Origin: Cerasicoccus frondis
Lineage (GTDB): Bacteria; Verrucomicrobiota; Verrucomicrobiia; Opitutales; Cerasicoccaceae
NCBI GenBank assembly: GCA_031296915.1
Contig: JAVDPC010000004.1
Span: 1-64,000 of the forward strand
Direction: 5' to 3'
DNA: 64,000 bases
Part shown: in pieces, positions 52,013 to 61,288 of the stretch
How positions within the stretch are numbered: position 1 is the first letter of the stretch
Layout: every line of letters starts with the position of its first letter
Program-made: the position numbers and the translations under genes
The notes under the pieces: model-generated
Databases searched by the model: none
What the model saw: only the letters and a program-made list of their open reading frames with translations
What the model was told of the DNA's origin: nothing

Positions 52013-53317
52013 ATGCCGCAATTTACAACTACCAGACTGAACACAATCGCCACAGATAGATCCGATGCCAAACGGCCGCACATCGTCATTCTCGGTGGTG
52101 GCTTTGCCGGGCTTTCGGCAGCCAAAGCGCTTGCCGATTGCCAGGCAATGGTGACCTTGATTGATCGCGAAAATCATCACCTGTTCCAGCCGTTGCTCTA
52201 CCAGGTGGCGACCGCCGGACTCTCGGCCGCCGACATCGCACAACCGCTACGTCACATACTTGAGAAGCAGAAAAACTTGATGGTCATCATGGATGAAGTC
52301 CAGAGCATCGAGTTGAGCGAAAAGCGCGTTTGCCTGAAGAGTTCCGCACTGGATTACGACTACCTCATCGTGGCCTTGGGCGTTCAAACCAGCTATTTCG
52401 GCAACGCTGACTGGGCCAAGCACGCACCGGGCTTGAAGACTCTCGATGAAGCCACTGAAATTCGCCGTCGTGTGCTCCTTGCTTACGAGAATGCCGAAAA
52501 AGCTGCGGATTCCAGCGCGGCTGAGGCTGCGCTAAATTTCGTCGTCGTCGGCGGCGGGCCCACGGGCGTGGAGCTGGCGGGAGCGATCTCCGAGCTCTCG
52601 CGCTTTGTCTTGGCGCGCGAATTCCACCGCATTGATCCAGCCAAAGCCAAAGTTCACCTGATCGAGGCTGGGCCACGATTGCTCCCCGCTTTCGATCCCA
52701 AGCAGTCGCAATACACCCTGGAAGTGCTCCAGAAAATGGGGGTCAGCGTGCACTTGGACACGATGGTGACCAACATCGAGGAAGGAACGGTGACCACCAG
52801 CAAGGAAACCATTGAGTCATCTGCGGTATTGTGGGCCGCCGGCGTGGAAAGCGGTAAAGCCGCGCGCACGCTCAACGATGTAGAGCGCGATCGGGCAGGC
52901 CGCATTATTGTGAATTCGAACCTCGCGATTCCGGAGCATGCGAGCGTTTACGTCGTTGGCGATTTGGCCTCCTTTACTCCTGATGGCGGTAGGCCCGTGC
53001 CCGGTGTAGCGCCAGCAGCACTGCAAATGGGCGCCCACGCAGCAATGCAGATCAAGCGTCAACTGGACGGCCAGACCTTACAACCCTTTGCCTATCATGA
53101 CAAAGGCAGCATGGCGACAATCGGGCGATCCAGCGCTGTGGCGCAGTTTGGGAAACGCACGATCAACGGCGTCTTTGCCTGGGTCTTATGGTTAATGGTC
53201 CACCTCTTGTTTTTGGTTGGCATGAAAAATCGTTTGACGGTCTTCCATCATTGGGTTTGGTCCTACTTTACGTGGCAAGTCGGCGCGCGAATAATCACCA
53301 AGAAACGCATCTATTAA
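52013..53317 (+). CDS. ndh: Type II NADH dehydrogenase-like FAD oxidoreductase
   Basis: A 434-residue flavoprotein. The FAD loop is HIVILGGGFAGLSAAKAL, the next motif NHHLFQPLLYQVATAGLSAADIA matches NDH-2, the NADH loop is VVVGGGPTGVELAGAI, and the closing FAD motif is YVVGDLASF. The C-terminus has an amphipathic membrane anchor (VLWLMVHLLFLVGMKN and WQVGARIITKKRIY). NDH-2 oxidises NADH and reduces quinone without pumping protons. It sits two bases after the unknown gene and 16 bases before the diflavin reductase gene. Confidence 0.9.
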   Translation: MPQFTTTRLNTIATDRSDAKRPHIVILGGGFAGLSAAKALADCQAMVTLIDRENHHLFQPLLYQVATAGLSAADIAQPLRHILEKQKNLMVIMDEVQSIELSEKRVCLKSSALDYDYLIVALGVQTSYFGNADWAKHAPGLKTLDEATEIRRRVLLAYENAEKAADSSAAEAALNFVVVGGGPTGVELAGAISELSRFVLAREFHRIDPAKAKVHLIEAGPRLLPAFDPKQSQYTLEVLQKMGVSVHLDTMVTNIEEGTVTTSKETIESSAVLWAAGVESGKAARTLNDVERDRAGRIIVNSNLAIPEHASVYVVGDLASFTPDGGRPVPGVAPAALQMGAHAAMQIKRQLDGQTLQPFAYHDKGSMATIGRSSAVAQFGKRTINGVFAWVLWLMVHLLFLVGMKNRLTVFHHWVWSYFTWQVGARIITKKRIY

Positions 53318-53333
53318 GACTACACACTACACC

Positions 53334-55088
53334 ATGAAAGCGCCATACATTCCAGAGAATGCTCCATTCAGTGACGACCAGCGAAAATGGCTCGGTGGTT
53401 TCTTTGCAGGCCTGAATTCACGCTTGCTGGCATCGCAAACAGCAACCGGAGCCGCAGAGTCTTCGTCGAATTTACTCACGATCCTGTATGGCACCCAAAC
53501 CGGCAATGCCGAAACGCTGGCCAGCGAAGCAGCGCAAAGCGCCGCCGCGCACGGGCTCAAAGCCCAGGTCAAAGGCATGGATGAAATTGCCGTCGAGTCC
53601 CTTCAGGATTGCGAACGACTACTGATCATCACGAGCACCTATGGCGAAGGCGAAATGCCCGACAATGCTCAGGCGCTATGGGAATCCATCAACGCGGAAA
53701 GCTTCAGCCTCGAAAAGGTGAATTTCGCCGTGCTTGGCCTCGGAGACACCAGCTACGATCTGTTTTGCCAAGCCGCCAAAGACTGGGAGCGCAGGCTCGA
53801 AGAACTTGGCGCAAAGAAGCTCACAGAGCGCGTCGACTGCGATCTGGATTATGAAGAGCCATTCGCCGAATGGCTGGAACAAGCGTTGCCCGCCATGGCC
53901 AAGGTGAATGGCGGCGTAGGCGCTGTTGATCCCGCTGCCGTTGCCAGCGCCCCCACCGCGCCCAGATGGAGCAAGAAATCACCCTTCCCCGCCCGCCTTC
54001 TCAAGAAGCAAGTCCTGACCAAGAATGCCTCCACCAAAGAGACCTGCCACTACGAAATTTCGCTGGGCGATTCGGAAATCACCTATGAGGTCGGCGATGC
54101 ATTGGGGGTCATTCCCACCAATTGCCCCGAGCTGGTTGGAGCAATCATCGCGGCGCTTGGCTGCAAGCCAGAGGACATCGTTCCCGGCGCTAGCGGAGCA
54201 GACATCTCCTTGGGCGATGCGCTTCGGGATGATTTTGAAATCAAACTGCCGAGCAAGGAACTGATTGCCGCCGTAGCCGAGCGCTCTGGCGATCCGCAAC
54301 TCAACCAATTAATTCACGCCAATAAGCCCGACGAGCTCAAGTCCTTCATGTGGGGCGTCGATACGCTGGATTTGCTCCTGATGTATCCGAAAGCGGCCTT
54401 TGACGCCAAGGAATTCGTCACCCTCCTCAAGCGCATTCAGCCACGTCTTTACTCAATTTCTTCCAGCATCAATAAGCACCCGGGCGAAGTGCATTTGACG
54501 GTCGCCAGCGTACGCTATGAGACGCATGGCCGCGCCAAGAAAGGCGTTGCCTCGACCTTTTTGGCGGACCGCGTGGATGAGGATACTGACGTGCTGATTT
54601 ATGCCGCCCCCAACAAGAACTTCGGCGTGCCACCGAGTGACGAAGCGCCGATGATCATGGTCGGACCAGGCACGGGCATTGCGCCATTCCGCGCTTTCCT
54701 GGAAGAACGCGACGTCCGTGGAGCCAAGGGCAAGAATTGGCTGTTTTTTGGCGATCGTAATCGCGCCAGCGACTTCTTCTATGAAGCAGAACTCACAGAC
54801 CTGCAAAACCGCGGCGTGCTAACCCGGCTGGACTTGGCATTCTCGCGCGACCAGAAAGAAAAAATTTACGTGCAGGACCGCATGCGTGAACACGGCGCCG
54901 AGCTTTACCAGTGGCTGGAAGAAGGCGGCTACTTCTTTGTCTGCGGTGACGCCTACCGTATGGCTAAAGACGTTGACCAGGCATTGCACGATGTCATCGC
55001 CGAACACGGCGACCTCTCAGCCGATGAAGCCGTGAAATACGTGAATGAACTGAAGAAGGCCAAGCGCTACGTACGCGACGTTTATTAA
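53334..55088 (+). CDS. cysJ: Diflavin reductase (sulfite reductase flavoprotein alpha type)
   Basis: A 584-residue protein with FMN-flavodoxin, FAD and NADPH domains. The FMN loop is LYGTQTGNAETLA; then TSTYGEGEMPDNA; the FAD site has RLYSISSS; the NADPH part has VGPGTGIAPFRAFLEER and ends KRYVRDVY, the typical C-terminus of CysJ. It transfers NADPH electrons to a haemoprotein. No CysI haem subunit is present in the window, so the partner could be elsewhere or a different enzyme. It is third in the operon from 51177. A hairpin at 55111 follows. Confidence 0.87.
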   Translation: MKAPYIPENAPFSDDQRKWLGGFFAGLNSRLLASQTATGAAESSSNLLTILYGTQTGNAETLASEAAQSAAAHGLKAQVKGMDEIAVESLQDCERLLIITSTYGEGEMPDNAQALWESINAESFSLEKVNFAVLGLGDTSYDLFCQAAKDWERRLEELGAKKLTERVDCDLDYEEPFAEWLEQALPAMAKVNGGVGAVDPAAVASAPTAPRWSKKSPFPARLLKKQVLTKNASTKETCHYEISLGDSEITYEVGDALGVIPTNCPELVGAIIAALGCKPEDIVPGASGADISLGDALRDDFEIKLPSKELIAAVAERSGDPQLNQLIHANKPDELKSFMWGVDTLDLLLMYPKAAFDAKEFVTLLKRIQPRLYSISSSINKHPGEVHLTVASVRYETHGRAKKGVASTFLADRVDEDTDVLIYAAPNKNFGVPPSDEAPMIMVGPGTGIAPFRAFLEERDVRGAKGKNWLFFGDRNRASDFFYEAELTDLQNRGVLTRLDLAFSRDQKEKIYVQDRMREHGAELYQWLEEGGYFFVCGDAYRMAKDVDQALHDVIAEHGDLSADEAVKYVNELKKAKRYVRDVY

Positions 55089-55095
55089 AGGTGCC

Positions 55096-55116
55096 TTTAC
55101 TTTGCATCACAAAGCA
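55096..55116. repeat. Palindromic TTTACTTTGC-CAAAGC motif, copy 3
   Basis: TTTACTTTGCATCACAAAGC follows the diflavin reductase gene, like the copies at 34575 and 41702, but its second half is weaker. Confidence 0.5.
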
Positions 55117-55139
55117 GCGCGGGCTCACCGCGCTGCTTT
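55111..55139. terminator. Hairpin between convergent cysJ and gltB
   Basis: AAAGCAGCGCG and CGCGCTGCTTT pair around a seven-base loop. It sits between two converging genes and may terminate both; the T run is short. Confidence 0.75.
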
Positions 55140-55145
55140 GGCGTG

Positions 55146-58100
55146 TCAAATCATCGCTTTCAGCGAGAGTTCGGCCAAGCTTTCTTCAAAACGCTTCAAG
55201 TGCATGGACGCCTCTTCGTTCGCGCGTTCCTGCTGCGCAATCCACGCGGTGGTTCCGGGTGAGTGTTTAACCTGCACATCACGGGCGCGCATTGCTGCCT
55301 TGTAGTCATTGATGCGCTTGTGCGCGATCTTCGACGCCAGCTCTTCCTTGCTGAAGATGCTCAGCGCTCCCCGAATGTCTTTGGCGATGGTTTCCAGAAG
55401 CTTGCGATCAGCACTCACTATGAAGTGACGCGCCAAATCGTCCACCCGTGGTCCCTCGCCCGCCAACCCCTGGCGAGTCAGGTTATCGCGCGCCATCGCG
55501 AGCGCTTTGGTCAGGTGGGAATAGGCGTTGAGCAAACGGAACATCCCATCGCTATCGACCTCGCCATACTCTGGGCTTAGGCCTTCGAATACCGGTTGCC
55601 CGCCCTTATAAGCCTGCGCGAGTATCTTCAGCTGATCGCCTGCGATCGCAAAGGAAAGCTCTTCGATCATCGCCTTAGCGTCCATCGAACTGAGGATTCC
55701 CTCCGCTGTCTGCGTGCGATAGAGCGCACGAGGCACCGCATACTTGAAGAACTGCTTTTCGTAGGCCCACTGATCCAGAAGCTTTTGACCGATCACCGAG
55801 CCGGTGCGGCGGACATGCTCCGTCAACATTGCCTTGATGATGGCTTCGTGCGCGGCAACCTCTTCCGTCTCATCGGCCAGCGATTTCACAATCACCGAGT
55901 CCGCGCTGTGCAAAAGCTTCAGCATGTCGTCAGGATCATATTGGTAGGCGTTGCCACCGCTCATACCGTTACAAAAACCCATGCCAAACGTGCCAAGGTT
56001 CAATACGGCGCCGCTAGTCATGTATTCGCAGCAGAAGTCGCCAACGCCCTCAACGACGGACAACGCACCCGAGTTACGAACGGCGAAGCGGTCGCCTGCT
56101 TCCCCATTGACATAGACCTGCCCACCCGTGGCGCCAAACAGCGCAAAGTTGCCGATCAAGACATTCTCTCCCGGGCGGAAACTGCCGCCGCCCGGCGATT
56201 TAATCACCGCAACGCCGCCACAAGCGCCCTTGGCCACACCGTCATTGCAAACGCCCGTATGCTCCATGAGCATGCCCTCGTTCATCCAGCAGGCATAGGA
56301 TTGCCCGGCTGAGCTGGTCGTGCGGATGGTGATGCTTTCCGGCTTCAACGTGCGGCGACCGTTTACATCGATTTCGATCACGTCCGAAGCTTCGGCTTGT
56401 TCGCGCGTCACGTCGTAGGCCAAAATACGCTCAATATCGATGGCTAATTGCCCACCGACGGTCTTATCGCTGTTCTTCAATTTATAGCGATCACCTTCAA
56501 AGATGACTGATGGCTTCGAGCCGAAAATCTGTTCATCGCGCACGGCGGTCAGCATCGAATCGTCGACACTGAAATCCGCCTCCAAGTAGATGGGTTGCGC
56601 GACTTTTACCTCCGGCGTCTCACTCAGGAAGTCCCGGAAGTCGAGTTTGCCCACAATGGATGGATGCTCAATCAAATGAAGCAGGCTCGTCTTGCCACGC
56701 ACCTCTGCCAAGCTCGCGCAACCGAGCCGCGCCAAAATGCGACGCACATCATGGGCGATGTTTAAGAAGAACTGAGCCAGGGCCCGCGCGTCCCCTTCGA
56801 ACACTTCGGGGTTGGTCGTCAGGCCCGCCGGGCACTTCACATTGCAGTTCTTCGCCATGACGCACTTGAGCATCATCAAGGCAGTCGTGCCGAACTCAAA
56901 GGAATCCGCGCCAAGAATAGCCGACTTCACCACGTCGGAGCCAGTCTGATGCGCGCTGCTGGCGCGTAGAATGACTTTATCTCGAATGCCGTTCTGGCAA
57001 AGCGCCTTGTGAACTTCGGCAATGCCAAGCTCTGCCGCGCGGCCTGTATTCTTCAAGCTGGTAACTGCGGCGGCTCCCGTGCCCCCGGTCGAACCAGCGA
57101 CATTGATTACGTCAGCCCCAGCCTTCGCCACACCGACCGCGATCGTGCCAATGCCCTCTGAGGACACCAGCTTGACGATGACCCTGACCCGCGCGGCGTG
57201 CGCGTCATGAATCAACTGAGCAAGGTCTTCAATCGAGTAAGTGTCATGGTGCGGTGGCGGGCTCACCAGCTCGACGTAAGGCGTGCCGCCACGTGACGAG
57301 GCAATCTCCACGTTAACCTTGTGCGAAGGCAACTGACCGCCTTCACCTGGCTTGGCGCCCTGCGCGATTTTAATTTCGATCTCCTGCAGATTCGGGTCTG
57401 CGAAGTATCCGGCCCAAACGCCAAAGCGGCCCGACGCGATTTGCTTAATCGTGCTGCTCTTGACGGTGTTAAACCGAGTCGCCTTCTCACCCCCTTCGCC
57501 GGAATTGCTCATCGCGCCAGCAATGTTTGCCCCCTGGGATACGGCTTCATGGGCAATGCCAACCAAGGCGCCGTGACTCATCGCGCCAGCAGTCAGGCGA
57601 GGCGTAATCTCGTGGGCGGGCTGAATGGCGTCGAGCTCCAGTGGATCAGTTGCGCGACGGAGCTTAGTGAGGTATTTCTCCATCAAGGGCGGCGCCGTTT
57701 TCACCACCAGACGATCCGTTTCGCGCTCGATCACTGCTCCGGGGAAACGCGTTTCCCAGTGCCGTTGCAGGCTGCTCAAGCGCAGCAAATTGCTCTTGGG
57801 ATAAAGCGTCGCAACAAATGCATCTCCCTCCGGCAACACTTCCAAGCCGTGCGTCGCCAAATGAGCGTTGCCGAGGATGTTCTGCTGGCCGAGCACCTTG
57901 CTAAAATCTTCAACGGTCTGCGCCTCGCGAATATCCGCCGGGAAATACATGATATCGCGCAGGGCTGCCGGCCGCTCCGCGCGGGCCGCGGCGACATTCT
58001 TCACGAAGTTCTTGTAAGCGCGCGTCATCTGGAAGCGGTCAATTTGCTCCGGCGTGCGACGCTCATAGCCAAACAACTTGTAACCCACGTTGCTAATGTC

Positions 58101-60926
58101 AGCCGTGTCGTTGACGAGCTGGTTCAGCGCATCTTTGATCTGCGCCGGTTCTTCGTCATGCTGCCCGCCAAATAAGTCATCGATTATCTGGGCCTGAGAT
58201 TGCTTCACCCGTTTTTTGAGCACGGCCTTCACCTGCTCCATCGCGGCAGGATGCTGATCAAGCTCATAAAAAGTGAAGGTTTGCTCGATCATTTTGGTAA
58301 CGTCTTCATGGTGATCAACCATGCCGCTGATTTCGTGATAAAGCGTTAAGATCGCTTCCAACGCTTCGCCGTTGCCGATTTCACTAATGCCGTATTGGTC
58401 GAAGATATGGCGCAGTTCTTCATCGGCCATGAAGAGCATTTCTTCATGAGTCATGTTGATGTATTCCTGCACCGCAGTTGCGCCAAAGGTGTGCCCTGCT
58501 CCATCACGACGCTCCTTAAACAAGCCCAGGTGCGGGATGTCCGACTCCTGATGGATATTCAGCGCCTTGAAGTGCCACTCTGCCGCACTCGCGGCGATAT
58601 CCGCAAAACCGGCCCCACCAACCGGAGCATTCAGATTCGGGAAATGTGGCTTCAACCGGGGGTCCGACGTATCGATAAAATTGGACTCAAAGAACTCGCC
58701 GCCAATGTAGCTCTCCACCGTGCACAAGCCGAATTTGCCCATCGTTTTGAGCAGAGACTTCGCAACGGCCGACTGATAGTTGTTCAAGCCTTCACCGAGG
58801 TTCTTGCCATCGTGCAGGGAAAGCGCCCGGTTGTGCACAGTGAGCGGGCATATGGCATGCGCGCCAAAGCCCAACAGCGAGGCGATGTCATGGGAGCTGG
58901 CAGCCTGGCCCGTCTCCATGATGATAGACACATTGAAGCGAAGCCCGCATTCGATGAGCCGTTGGTTGACGGCCGCGATCGCCAGCATGGCAGGAATTGC
59001 CGCACGCTTGAGGCTGATGCCAGCATCACTGATGATGATGATCCCGGGCTTTTTCCGCGCTAATTTTTCTACCTCATCGCAGAGCGCCTGTATCGCAAGC
59101 TCGAGGTTTTGCTCGTTCACAGCGGCGTCGAGACTCGGCTCAAAAAGGTTGGCCGCTTCGGAAATCATGACCTGATCCTGCTGACGGATTTGCTCCAAGT
59201 GGTGTCGTTGCAAGACCGGCGAGTTCAGGATGATTTGCTTGGTGTCATCCTCTGAAAAATTAGGCTTCGCGCCGATGGACACGCGCAGCGTCATACCATC
59301 TTTTTCACGAATCGAATCCAGCGGCGGATTCGTCACCTGGGCAAAGCGCTGACTGAAATATTTCGACATGCCGCCCTCAACCTTGGTCATCGTATTGGGC
59401 GCGACGCCGTAGCCCATGGCGCTGATCTTCTCGCCACCGGTCACGATCATCGGATCCAGCAAAAAGCGGAAGCTTTCCTGGTTCATCGAATACGCCACAT
59501 GCCGCTGCTCGATCGACAGCTCATGCGCCTCGTCGAGCGAAGAAAGTTCTAACGTCGGCAGTTCGGTTAACTCCACCGAGCGCGCCTTCACCAAGGCAGT
59601 GTAATCCTCCTCGGCTGCTAGCTTCTCGTGCACCTGCTTGGTGATGAACACCTCCTTGGTCGCGTGGTCCACGTAGAGGATGCCACCAGCTTCAATACGG
59701 CCGCGGCGAATCACCTGCTCGGGGGGGAAATCGATCTGACCAGCTTCGGAAGTCACGGCCAAATATTCATGCGTTTCGACCGTTCTGAGTGGACGCAAAC
59801 CCATGCGGTCCAGCGCAGCTCCGACCTTCACGCCATCACTGAACACCAGCGCCGCCGGGCCGTCATTTTTCTCCTCGTAGAGGCTGAAATAATCAAACAT
59901 CGCCCGGACCTCGGGCGACAAAGTCGCATCGTTCTCCCATGCGGGCGGCATCATCGCGACGACTGCGGTGACGATGTCCTGCTTGTCCTCAATAATGCGT
60001 CGCGCAAGCGTCTGGTCGAGGCGCGCCGAGTCGGATTGTCCATTGGGAAAAATGACGCGCTTGTTCTTTTGCTTGGCAATCGCGTCCTCGCTGAGGCGGT
60101 TTTTCTTGTCCGTGTTCAGCTCGCCATTATGCGCCATCCAACGGAACGGCTGAGCCATGAAGGTCGCCGGTGAAGTGTTTGTCGAGAATCGCGTATGAAA
60201 AACAAACACGCTGATGGCGTGATCCGGATCAGTCAGATCCGCAAAATAAGGCACCACTTCACCAGAGTTCAAGCGCCCCTTGTAAACCATGGTGCGCGCG
60301 CTCATCGAGAGCGGGTAAAAACCATCCATGCCCTCCTGATTAAAGCCCGACGCTTCAATCGCAATCAGCGCGTCGTTGATGACGTGGTCAAATGCATCTT
60401 GGCCATCAAGCGCATCAGGTCGGCCAAAGACCATTTGCTTGATTTCCTGCTGCGCCGCTGCTGCCGCCGGATTAAGCTTGTCGGCGTTCACCGGGACGTA
60501 ACGCCATTGCAAAATCGGCAACCCGACTTTTTTCATAACCGCCTCAATCAGCTGCTTAGTCGCAGCATGGTAGGCCGAATCATGCGGGAAGAAAAAATTG
60601 CCCACCCCGAATGCGCCTTTTTCGAGCGAATCACGGCCAAGGACTTTCGCAAAGAAGCGGGGCGATAAATCGATGTTGATGCCAGCGCCATCACCAATCC
60701 CTTCCGAGCTCATGCCGCCACGGTGCGGGATCACACAAAGCGCCTCATGCCCCTTGAGCATCAGGTCGTGGGTCTGTTCCCCGCTCTTGGTCGTGATGAA
60801 GCCTACGCCACAACTGTCAGAGTATTTATCCCGATCATAAATCTGGTGATCCACCAATTCAATGCGATCGCCGCCAGCCTGGTTGCTGGAGACATCTTGA
60901 AAAACTCTGACTGTCTGTTCGCTCAT
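55146..60926 (-). CDS. gltB: Glutamate synthase large subunit, oversized
   Basis: 1926 residues, against about 1500 in usual GltB. Class II amidotransferase at the start (Cys39 after a 38-residue propeptide; CGVGFITTKSG, then FHTRFSTNTSPATF and HNGELNT). The central domain ends near LNIHQESDIPHLGLFKE, then come about 250 extra residues with helices and ERRTPEQIDRF. FMN domain: GAMSHGALVGIAHEAVSQGAN, GGTGAAAVTSLKNTG, and Fe-S site CVMAKNCNVKCPAG. The GXGXG domain has GACGGVAVIKSPGG and MTSGAVLNLGTFGMGFCNGMSGG. About 170 more helical residues close the protein. It makes two glutamates from glutamine and 2-oxoglutarate. No GltD is in the window. Confidence 0.95.
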   Translation of the reverse strand: MSEQTVRVFQDVSSNQAGGDRIELVDHQIYDRDKYSDSCGVGFITTKSGEQTHDLMLKGHEALCVIPHRGGMSSEGIGDGAGINIDLSPRFFAKVLGRDSLEKGAFGVGNFFFPHDSAYHAATKQLIEAVMKKVGLPILQWRYVPVNADKLNPAAAAAQQEIKQMVFGRPDALDGQDAFDHVINDALIAIEASGFNQEGMDGFYPLSMSARTMVYKGRLNSGEVVPYFADLTDPDHAISVFVFHTRFSTNTSPATFMAQPFRWMAHNGELNTDKKNRLSEDAIAKQKNKRVIFPNGQSDSARLDQTLARRIIEDKQDIVTAVVAMMPPAWENDATLSPEVRAMFDYFSLYEEKNDGPAALVFSDGVKVGAALDRMGLRPLRTVETHEYLAVTSEAGQIDFPPEQVIRRGRIEAGGILYVDHATKEVFITKQVHEKLAAEEDYTALVKARSVELTELPTLELSSLDEAHELSIEQRHVAYSMNQESFRFLLDPMIVTGGEKISAMGYGVAPNTMTKVEGGMSKYFSQRFAQVTNPPLDSIREKDGMTLRVSIGAKPNFSEDDTKQIILNSPVLQRHHLEQIRQQDQVMISEAANLFEPSLDAAVNEQNLELAIQALCDEVEKLARKKPGIIIISDAGISLKRAAIPAMLAIAAVNQRLIECGLRFNVSIIMETGQAASSHDIASLLGFGAHAICPLTVHNRALSLHDGKNLGEGLNNYQSAVAKSLLKTMGKFGLCTVESYIGGEFFESNFIDTSDPRLKPHFPNLNAPVGGAGFADIAASAAEWHFKALNIHQESDIPHLGLFKERRDGAGHTFGATAVQEYINMTHEEMLFMADEELRHIFDQYGISEIGNGEALEAILTLYHEISGMVDHHEDVTKMIEQTFTFYELDQHPAAMEQVKAVLKKRVKQSQAQIIDDLFGGQHDEEPAQIKDALNQLVNDTADISNVGYKLFGYERRTPEQIDRFQMTRAYKNFVKNVAAARAERPAALRDIMYFPADIREAQTVEDFSKVLGQQNILGNAHLATHGLEVLPEGDAFVATLYPKSNLLRLSSLQRHWETRFPGAVIERETDRLVVKTAPPLMEKYLTKLRRATDPLELDAIQPAHEITPRLTAGAMSHGALVGIAHEAVSQGANIAGAMSNSGEGGEKATRFNTVKSSTIKQIASGRFGVWAGYFADPNLQEIEIKIAQGAKPGEGGQLPSHKVNVEIASSRGGTPYVELVSPPPHHDTYSIEDLAQLIHDAHAARVRVIVKLVSSEGIGTIAVGVAKAGADVINVAGSTGGTGAAAVTSLKNTGRAAELGIAEVHKALCQNGIRDKVILRASSAHQTGSDVVKSAILGADSFEFGTTALMMLKCVMAKNCNVKCPAGLTTNPEVFEGDARALAQFFLNIAHDVRRILARLGCASLAEVRGKTSLLHLIEHPSIVGKLDFRDFLSETPEVKVAQPIYLEADFSVDDSMLTAVRDEQIFGSKPSVIFEGDRYKLKNSDKTVGGQLAIDIERILAYDVTREQAEASDVIEIDVNGRRTLKPESITIRTTSSAGQSYACWMNEGMLMEHTGVCNDGVAKGACGGVAVIKSPGGGSFRPGENVLIGNFALFGATGGQVYVNGEAGDRFAVRNSGALSVVEGVGDFCCEYMTSGAVLNLGTFGMGFCNGMSGGNAYQYDPDDMLKLLHSADSVIVKSLADETEEVAAHEAIIKAMLTEHVRRTGSVIGQKLLDQWAYEKQFFKYAVPRALYRTQTAEGILSSMDAKAMIEELSFAIAGDQLKILAQAYKGGQPVFEGLSPEYGEVDSDGMFRLLNAYSHLTKALAMARDNLTRQGLAGEGPRVDDLARHFIVSADRKLLETIAKDIRGALSIFSKEELASKIAHKRINDYKAAMRARDVQVKHSPGTTAWIAQQERANEEASMHLKRFEESLAELSLKAMI

Positions 60927-61040
60927 AGTTTAAATTTTCGAAAATGCGATAATGGCAATATTCACGCCAACATAAAACATTTGGCGCGTTTTGTCAGCAT
61001 GCATGGCCAGAATGTAACCTGCACCCGCGTTGAACAGGAT

Positions 61041-61265
61041 TTAATGCCGACCTGCAAAGATCCGGTATTCTCCCAGATCATAGAAATAAGCCTGCATGCT
61101 AAACCCGAGATCGTCCAGCAATTCATAGAGCTCAACGGGGTCATGGTCGTGGATCATCCAAAATGAACCATTTTCCGCGACTGAAGCGACCCGTTCTCCG
61201 ATCGCAGCGGAAGCCAGCAAAGTATCCATATCTCTCAAATCCAGAGCCATAGAAATCTGTTCCAT
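61041..61265 (-). CDS. DUF2249-like small protein
   Basis: About 74 residues from the ATG at 61265, where AGGAAC precedes by about ten bases; longer starts overlap fumC. The pattern of a strand with LDLRDMDTL, then WMIHDHDPVELYELLDDLGF and YRIFAGR resembles DUF2249, a short family with a conserved HDHDP motif often next to respiratory genes. It lies 24 bases downstream of the fumC stop codon on the same strand. Function unknown. Confidence 0.65.
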   Translation of the reverse strand: MEQISMALDLRDMDTLLASAAIGERVASVAENGSFWMIHDHDPVELYELLDDLGFSMQAYFYDLGEYRIFAGRH

Positions 61266-61288
61266 CCCTGCCGTTCCTGAAAGCATGC

